From NCBI GenBank assembly GCA_028673005.1, contig CM054117.1, positions 29,856,561-29,920,560 of the forward strand: 64,000 bases of DNA, read 5' to 3'. Position numbers and translations under genes: made by a program. The DNA comes from Tanypteryx hageni (taxonomy: Eukaryota > Arthropoda > Insecta > Odonata > Petaluridae). Positions 56,487 through 64,000 of this stretch are shown here, piece by piece; within the stretch, counting starts at the first letter, position 1, and every line of letters starts with the position of its first letter. The notes beneath the pieces are model-generated. The model was not told the DNA's origin. It did no database searches and saw nothing but the letters and a program-made list of their open reading frames with translations.

Positions 56487-58500
56487 CATAGCAAAGTTTG
56501 AAGTTTATTCGGAGTATTTTTAAAATGATCTCGGCATCAAAATTAAACCAAACTTAATTTCCAGCTGCATATCTGTCCGAGTTCCGAATATATATTTTTG
56601 TCCTGAGCTATATTATAACTCAACTTTCACTCCTGTTGTATAAAACCGCATATATTTCCAATGGGGTCGTGCTTGAACTCGTGCATTTTTAAGGAAATTC
56701 GTAAATATATAGTTTTGGGACTACTGGCACAAAAACACTCTGAGACATATTTTTTTAGGCACATCTGCAACGATAAAATGAGAAATGATTAGTACCTGGC
56801 CCATTCGAGATGGCATAACAGAGATAACGATATTTTCATTTAATAAAAGCTCTGCGGCGATTTTCTTGGAACGAAATCGAGCAAATGAACAGTGTTTATG
56901 TAGTTTAATGAATGTAAACAAACGTAACGAAGTCGAAAATGATTATCGATCGTTTTCTTTCTTAAAAGCCATTAAATGAACCCAGGTGGCCACAGAAAAG
57001 CAAATTTGGAACCATTTCATCGTAATGCTACGATTATCGAATTTCAAGTTTCTAATAAATTTTACCGTGAAATTTTCCCCCGCAGGCAAGGAAAAATCTT
57101 CAATAATTAATACATAAAGTTTCACTTGAAATTTTGTGTTATAAGAGAAAAATAAATCTATAAAAATGATACTTCGGTGGTTTCTAAAGCGGTTTCATTA
57201 CTGTTTCGGATGTGTTTTAATAACATAGAAAGTGATATCTTAACGTGTAATGGGATTTTGGCCCCTAGAAAAAGTTTTTTTAAGGAGAAGTAATCTCACG
57301 ACCTAATGAATATTCCTCGCGAAAGAGTAACTGCGGCATGGGGACGAATAAGCCCTGAAGGTCTAGGATCTCTCGAGGATTATCTTCCGGAAAAATACTC
57401 GATGGAGGCGTCGTAGAGGAACGGCAATGGGGAGTGATGGAAGAGGGAGGGAGATTTTGTGGATAGAGTGACGCTAGGGAGATAGAGAGAGAGAGAGAGA
57501 GAGTAAGAGGGAGGAAGGGGAGAGAGAAAGAGAGATAAAGGACTGCAAAGCTAATGAGATACCCTATTAAAGAACATGTTCTGCGGTAACAAGGGATCTC
57601 GTGGTTTAATTTCATACATAGATTCAATTCGACGTTATCCTCTTCTATCAACTGCAGTCATTAATAATTCCTTCGTTTTTTAGACCTTTTTATGACTTTT
57701 CCACTTCGGAAGAGAGAGATGAAAAAATTTCAAAATTTTGGATTAAAAAAGAGGCAAATTTTTCGGAATTTATCCGTTTAACCTTTGTTCCGATTCGGCT
57801 ACAAAAATATTTTGAATTGCTTGAGAGAGGAGGTAGGTTTGCTATTCTTTATGCTTGCCGTGTTTTGAAATAATACAAAAATGTGACTAAAAAGCAATAC
57901 CCTTTATTTAATAAATACAACGCTCTGCTATCGCATCACTATTAAAATTTTATCTACTAAAAATACTCCAGCCGTGTAAGCAAATACTGTTCGAGCCATC
58001 TTCTTTTTAAAAATTTTAAAAAGAGGTCAGCGTTGCTTTAGAACATACCGAGATATAACTAGAAAATTTTACCGCGCATATTAAACGAACCTCATCAACC
58101 CAACAGTCTAAGATTATTTATCTCCGAAAATTTAATTTCAAGAAAGCACAAAAACATACGCCAAACCAAAAAACTTAAATTCACAATACACTTGTAGAAT
58201 AATTAAGCCTTCCAGACAGAACTATATTATATTTTCCATAATGATTGTTTTCGCTCCGCTGTTCTATTAAAACCCCCCAGTAGGAGGGCGCTCTTAAATT
58301 AAATTCCTCGAAATTTCTTTCTCAAGAAGTGCAGGAAGTACGTAAATGAAACAACAACACTTTTTTACTTTCTCATATACGTAGTATATTAAGTATTGTA
58401 ATCGTGAAAAAATTCGACTTCGAGATTTTGATGGAAATACACGTTTTAGGTGTCCCTGAGTCCATAAAAGTGGTTTTTGCCATGCCGTCTGTCTGTCTCT
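56487..58500. other. AT-rich spacer, nothing recognised
   Basis: AT-rich with a GA patch (57480-57535). A 123-codon minus frame over that patch (57280-57651) is not convincing. No repeat ends found. Confidence 0.4.
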
Positions 58501-58526
58501 TTGCAGTCATAGGGCCCAAACGCGTA

Positions 58527-59115
58527 TATTAAATCGAATGATATCTCGTATTTATGCAAAATATCATCTTTTGCAGGCTTTTTTTACGTAAAAATGATAT
58601 TGCACAAAAATAAAGGGTAGTTTATTCTTGGCGATTTTTAGCAAAAATTTGATTTACTCAAAAATGGCTCCATAGAATTTGATTAAAATCAATACAATTG
58701 TAGAATCTGATGTTACAAATAATACTTTGTAAGCCATATTTCTCTAAAAATCACCATATGGCGTCCAGTGACATTACAATTTACGCTAAATTACCTTACC
58801 TAAGCCCTATGACGTCACGCCTCCACCGCGATCCACTCAAAACCTTACTACAGCCTTACGGTTAAACTAAATCGAATGATATATCATATTTGTGGATAAT
58901 ATCATTTTTAAAAGACATTCTGAAGAGATGAACGATATTGCGCAACAATTAAGGGTACTTTATTCTTGCATATTTTGAAACAAAACTCGATTTACTCAAA
59001 AATGGCTTTAAGGATTTTGATTAATATCCATCCATTCATACAACCTGATGTCACAAATAATGCTAACTAAGCCATATGTCCCAAAAATTTAATACATATC
59101 TTCCAGTGGCATTAT
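58527..59115 (+). repeat. Diverged tandem duplication, period 338 bp
   Basis: aaatcgaatgatat occurs at 58531 and 58869, tttactcaaaaatggct at about 58654 and 58992, and ccagtg with acatta or gcatta at 58765 and 59103. All three pairs lie 338 bases apart, so the repeat is collinear over about 250 bases without net indels. The copies differ at roughly a fifth to a quarter of positions by eye. I see no third copy on either side. Confidence 0.8.
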
Positions 59116-59119
59116 TTCT

Positions 59120-61692
59120 GTACAAGACGCTCAGCGCACGCGTCAGAGGGGAGAGTTAATTTTATAATTGCCTGATCTTGAGTTTTTTTCAGCCATGAGA
59201 CGATCTCGATAATTCTTTGTTGAATCTATTAAGGATAAAGATGTTGATCACACTTCGTTTGTATAATTGCCTTTCTCCCATCTTGAGAAACCTAATAATA
59301 AGTACGCCATATTGTGTTTGTAATTAAAATGATTCATGGCTATATTTGCCGTGTGGAGCAAAACATTTTTTGCAAGATATATTTCAACATTTGTTAGAGA
59401 GTAGCCAACACGTTAAGCAACACGAGGGAATTTGTAGGGATCTGATGGATGGCGAAAGATCCGTCATCATTTGCGTGATGGATGATCACGCTGACCGCTT
59501 TTTGTATAAAAAAACATCTCCATTCATTCGCGAAAAAAAATAGGAGGCATTAACTTCCAGCAGGACCACCTTCGTTACAAGTATTATTTTAGACATGATC
59601 TCCAATAAGAAAACATTATATTTTAAACATCCAATTCTAAACCGTTGCAAATGCTAAGCTGTAATGGCTTGAACCCCTTTTCAAGCCAACAGATACGTAT
59701 TTAACAGAAGTTATCACAGTCATTTCATATTTTTAATCTTAAGAAACAAGCCCAAATTTTTAAACTTATTCGGAATTCGACGAGAGAGAATATACGACTG
59801 CTCTTCCTCCTCGATTTTCACGAAGTGCTTTTTGAGCGCTTTATTTTCATGATACATAAAGAACGAGAGCAGAAGCTATCCCGAGGACTACAGCTTCGTT
59901 TCCTCCTTGAGAGAGCCAAAATGAATTCAGGAAACAATATAGACACAAGAGAAAACTCAGCGGTATAATTTTTTGGCCATTAAGGTAATAAGAAAATAAT
60001 GCAGGACGACTTGCATAGGACAATTCTATGCTAGGAGAACGTTCTCTTAATCTTTTGAGGTAGGTTTCTGCTTCGAAATTTCACCCAAGTCTCGCTCTCT
60101 CTCTTTTTTACGTTTAATATCGTTCTACCACTCCTGTCACTAAAAATCCTTGGAAGATGTATGATGAAATAAGCGTTAATGTACATATATACGAAGAAAT
60201 ACTTATATATTTTACAAGTATGTACTACCCTCTAGATCAACTTTAGCAGTTATGAAGTTTAAATCAAAGAAGCGAGGAAATAAATATTGTATAAACTATC
60301 TTTGCATATGGTTGACATCAAATGGATAATATAAATAACACCGAAAGATATTATATTTTAATACAAGATGATCCAAGCAGAACTTATGATGCCTACTTTC
60401 CATTTAATCATTTGTTTAATAGTTATATTGGCTTTAATAGCTTTAAAGTCATCGCGGATATGTAGCTCTTTGTGTTCCCAAATTTCATAATTTAGCGTTA
60501 TAAAATACTACAAATACATTCGAACGGAATATTAAATTGATCACGCGTATTTTTGCGGCAAAATAACACGTGTACTTATTAGAATATACCGAATCTGAGT
60601 CCAACAATAGTTGTTGCTATGGCAACACTCTCGTAATGAGTGATAAAAACAGAAAAATTGCGTATTTACACGAAATTCTAAGAAATACAATCAATAAGCA
60701 AAATTATAGGATAAAAATTAAAATTTTCATTCTTTAGAGAACAGTACAAAACTCGCTCCAATATTACAATTCTGAGATATTTTAATGTGCAAGAGAAAAT
60801 TACCCTGCACGATGGATTTCAGATTTCCCATGTAAATCAGATGGGAAGGATAGTTCTGGAATCAAACCCGCAACAAAAACTATCCGTGGGAGGTCGGCCC
60901 ATGTAGTAAGAGATTTCCACAAAGTTTCATGAAAATTGGTCTATTGGTTCAAAAGTTAATAGGGGGAACGGACAGACAGACAGACACAACGACAAAACTA
61001 TAAGCCTATTTCCATTCTGGAAAGTAAACTAAAAAGTTATGAAAGTTTCAGATACAAAGTAGCCGTCCTCAGTCGTAAATCTTGTAGTACTGTCAACGAT
61101 CAATTCGTCTAGTTTACTCAAACGTTTTGTGGCTGCGGGAGTTACCTTAATTGCACATTTGATATAAATTATAGGCTTAACTCTGTTATTTTTTGAGTTG
61201 CTTTATTTTTCAGTGTCGTTATCGGCTGTTCTCCGATTAATTATTTTAAGTTATACGAAATATTCACATTAAATACAACTTTTTATGGAAATAAAATGTC
61301 CGCCAAATTATTCCCTTTCCTTGACGCCAAATTAAAATAATAATTTCTCAATGTCCGCATTTTTCGCGAAATGTAGGGAGATGCTCTAACTGCCAATGCA
61401 ATTAGACCTTCCGAAAACAATGCCGCGTATCCGACGGCCTATACGAAAAAGGTTGAAATCGGGTCATATTCGCATGTTTCATTTTTTTAAACGAATGCGC
61501 AAAAAATTTCACATGCTTCCCTAAATTTTGCTAAATTTTCCAAGAAAAAACTTTAAAAATTGAAAGACGCATGAACACGTTCAAATCCAAACTTTTCAAA
61601 TGCTATAACGTTCTGTAATGGTTTTGTGTGTGTAACAGGAAATCTCCATAATTTTTATTTTGAGTTTTACTGGGTATAATTTAATGGATAAG
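59120..61692. other. AT-rich spacer, no supported gene
   Basis: A 65-codon frame at 59346-59543 has no recognised domain. A CT microsatellite-like patch lies near 60093-60108. The interval also holds the LINE-tail-like stretch at 60905-60990. Confidence 0.4.
60905..60990 (+). repeat. LINE-type 3' tail-like fragment
   Basis: The phrase agtttcatgaaaattggtct, then ggttcaaaagttaat, then GGACAGACAGACAGAC at 60970-60985, is the pattern seen at the 3' ends of several insect LINE families and resembles 9851-9927. The element body is not identifiable. Confidence 0.45.
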
Positions 61693-61700
61693 GACTAGGA

Positions 61701-61989
61701 CAGGGGTCGGCAACGTTTTTCCGTTGAGTGCCACTGTTTATCAATATTCACTATCTGTAGCCCTACTTGCGTGCCACCCTTCAAATAAGTTTGAACATAA
61801 CGCTTAAAAATGGCCAATATTATGTTATAATAACATAATGCGACATTTTTACAATACGAAATGCAAGTAAAATCAAAGTAAAATTCTTTAAAATACATAT
61901 TTTTATAATTCTTCTTTGAAATAACGCGCCAAGTAAAATCTCTTCGTGTGTCATCTTTTGGCGCGTGTGCCATAGGTTGTCGACACTAG
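61701..61989. mobile_element. hAT-type miniature element
   Basis: The left end CAGGGGTCGGCAACG is nearly the same as that of the 3813 element. The right end has drifted (cgacactag where cgacccctg is expected). Flanks gactagga (61693-61700) and gactaggt (61990-61997) form an 8-bp duplication with one mismatch. The interior differs from the 3813 element (gtgccac and gtgtgccat near the ends instead of GGCCCGC), so it is a related but distinct subfamily. Non-coding, 289 bp. Confidence 0.75.
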
Positions 61990-61997
61990 GACTAGGT

Positions 61998-63828
61998 CAT
62001 TAGTTGCATTTTATCGACAGGCAACAAAAATATGACCTCCTTAACCTCAATCGCCGCTTGCCAGAGTGACTTTGAAACCAGCACTTGTTTGCAGATATGG
62101 AAGCGTAGAAAAACACCTAATTTTCACTCGATATGATAGAAGACATTTCAATTACTTGGTAAGCTTATTGAAAGAGCTGCATGCACACACTTTTATCTCC
62201 TGCGACCTCGGCAGTATTTTTGCCATCATGCCGCGTCAAAAGTCTCGCTCTTTTCACAGCAAACCGAAGAAAAAATCATTAAAAGGTACAAAGAGGACCA
62301 AGCAGAAACAATATTTGAAGAGGAAGTTACGACATACTGTTACGTAATAGCCTTTCCAATTTTACGTGCATCGCGGGAGATTAACGGAGTCCTCAAGTGC
62401 CTCCTGATCTTCTCATCCCCATTGTACTCATCCTATGCAGTGGGACGGGCTTCGAGTTAATAGATTGGATCGCTTCCAGGTGGCATTTTGCGGTGTTACA
62501 ATTCCGTAATATCAGGGGAATAGCGGAGGGACAGAGGAGATGCGGCGGTCGAGGGGAGTCGAGAGGTTGGGGAGGGGAATAGAAGCCCCCCGCGAGCAAC
62601 GTGTTAATTAATTAACCGGAGACGTCCCCAAACTCCTCCCCCTACATCCATCCCTCCTCCCCCCTCTCACCCCCACTTCTATCTCTCATTCTCTCTCTCT
62701 CTCCATACCTCGCCACCGATAGAACGCAACCATCTCTTCTGCCAAACCCATATAACCGATTACAGCACAGGCTTCAGAGCGGGGTAATTACTGCATCAGA
62801 CTCCGGTCCAAATGGACGCTCGGCACGGATCCCATCGGCGCACATCGAGCGCAGATGCGGAAATTCATTTCGTTATTTATTTGTTTTATTTTATTCTCTC
62901 TCTCTCTCCGCCTCTCGTATTGGTGGTTTGGATAGGGAGAAAGAGAGAGGGGGGAGAGGACCCACACGTCCAAAAGTTCCAGGGTACGATTTCAGGGGCC
63001 AATGTCGAAACGCCGCGTAGGATTGGGTTTTCCATTAGCGATCACGCTCGCTCGCATTATAGGATTTTTTAGTTTGTTTTTCGCCTTTTCCCGGAGCTCA
63101 AATGGATAACGAGGCGGTTTTCAAATCGATTCCTTCACTATTGATCTCATATATATACACGCGAAATTTTCTTTGTGTTTTTAAATTTTGCTAGTTTTTA
63201 TCAAACGCGTTGCTTATATATGTTTATGGAAATTTATTTAATTTTTGAAGGGTACAATTTAATAGTTGCTAAAATACGTTTGAAATTTCAATTTAATATT
63301 TAATAACTTTATGTATTCAAAATATAATTTTGTTACTTTTGTTTTATTTTATACGAGAATAATATCAATAGATATTTATTTTTAACATTTATGACGAAAA
63401 AGTTTGTTACACGATTTATCTATTTTTTCTTTAAAACAACAGCGTGAAATTTTTTGACCTTTTGTTGGAATTGTCCAGGATATAATGCAAGAAATTAGTT
63501 CCTTTGAGCTTTACCAATTTAAAATATAGAGAATGCTTTTATTCTCCTCTTTTCTGTAATTGGTTTCTCTTCACTGTTTAAAATTCCGAATATGATGTTA
63601 ATTAGAGAGAAAAAGGTGAAATAAAATGAAATATTCTCTGCTTTGTACCACTTCGCCAAAAAATGAACTGGCACAGCTGAATTCAAAGGCAATTTGATTT
63701 CCAACCAGGTCAAAAGGAATACATACAGAGATGCCATTAAGATTTGATCAAAACAGCTGTGTGCGTTACCTGACTTATATGTAGCTCATTTTTGTTCCTC
63801 TCAAACGACATTTCAACTTTTCATTCAG
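61998..63828. other. Spacer upstream of the candidate exon
   Basis: Contains a CT-rich patch (62625-62705), a shorter one near 62896-62915, and GC-moderate sequence at 62340-63060. Small frames such as 62066-62347 (basic C-terminus) have no recognised family. If the exon at 63836 is real, part of this could be its upstream intron. Confidence 0.35.
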
Positions 63829-63835
63829 TTTTCAG

Positions 63836-63931
63836 ACGAGGTTCGGCCATTAATTACTTGGATTTTAAAAATGTTCAAGTTGACACGGAGAAAGACGCCG
63901 CAAAAGCAGGAAAGTGGATACGCTGGCGTAG
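63836..63931 (+). CDS. Candidate exon carrying a translation start, at the window edge
   Basis: A pyrimidine-rich run ending ttcattcagttttcag (63820-63835) is a strong splice acceptor. The exon then has 35 bases, an ATG at 63871 and 20 codons reading MFKLTRRKTP..ESGYAGV plus one base. It ends at a strong donor, TAG|GTAAGC (63932-63937). The phase after the exon is one base into a codon. The frame is also open upstream of the ATG through the exon, so an internal coding exon is possible too. Without splicing, translation would stop three codons later (TGA at 63940). The basic, Ser/Thr-containing start suits a cytoplasmic adaptor or regulator, but I recognise no family. The rest of the gene would lie beyond the window. 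Confidence 0.4.
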
Positions 63932-64000
63932 GTAAGCGTTGAAAAAGAAATATGAAATAATATTAGTCCTAGCAAAAAATGCGAGCGTTCAGAAGTTTTA

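Noticed and set aside
60858..60869. B-box-like word on the minus strand (GGGTTTGATTCC)
   Set aside because: No A box, cloverleaf or SINE tail could be found around it.
1..64000. CRISPR arrays, rRNA genes, operons or a prokaryotic defence system
   Set aside because: No spacer-repeat arrays, rRNA-like sequence or dense co-directional genes are present, and the sequence is eukaryotic in character.

Overview
The window looks like gene-poor nuclear DNA from an arthropod, most likely an insect with a large, repeat-rich genome. The grounds are an RTE/BovB-type non-LTR retrotransposon, many hAT-type miniature elements, piggyBac and pogo-like elements, tRNA-derived repeats, long AT-rich spacers and eukaryotic splice-like signals. 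There are no operons, ribosome binding sites or dense reading frames. I cannot name the species. Most long open frames arise from low-complexity DNA (CT/GA tracts, a 21-bp minisatellite) and are not called as genes.

Layout. 0-5 kb: spacer with a 178-bp hAT-type element (161-338), a 341-bp hAT element with a perfect 8-bp target duplication (3813-4153), and a decayed tandem array of about 35-bp period (about 4385-5215). 5.9-7.15 kb: a decayed minus-strand RTE copy. 11 kb: a pogo-like element with TA ends. 13 kb: a guanine-rich patch. 15.4-17.05 kb: a 5'-truncated RTE element with an intact 540-residue reverse-transcriptase frame, lying between AT microsatellites. 18.3-19.6 kb: inverted repeats joined to (TA)n. 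25.5 kb: a tRNA-Gly-like sequence with an abnormal anticodon loop.

24-38.7 kb: long stretches where the plus strand is almost only pyrimidine. They carry a 21-bp minisatellite (32.7-33.35 kb) and a stack of transposons nested inside one another (28841-30895: hAT-like, then hAT, then piggyBac, then a SINE). 41.4-44.2 kb: two copies of an 850-bp repeat, one of them splitting a hAT element that still has a perfect 8-bp duplication. 46.9, 51.4 and 61.7 kb: three more hAT miniature elements. 52.8-53.5 kb: a purine-rich tract. 56.4 kb: two adjacent perfect hairpins. 58.5-59.1 kb: a diverged tandem duplication of 338-bp period.

Host genes. The best candidate is at the right edge (63836-63931): a short exon with a strong acceptor, an ATG and a strong donor, probably the start of a gene that continues beyond the window. 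A much weaker first-exon candidate ends at 39003. I found no complete host gene and nothing I would call a new biological system. The most informative content is the transposon stratigraphy, the perfect hairpin pair, the 35-bp array and the edge exon.
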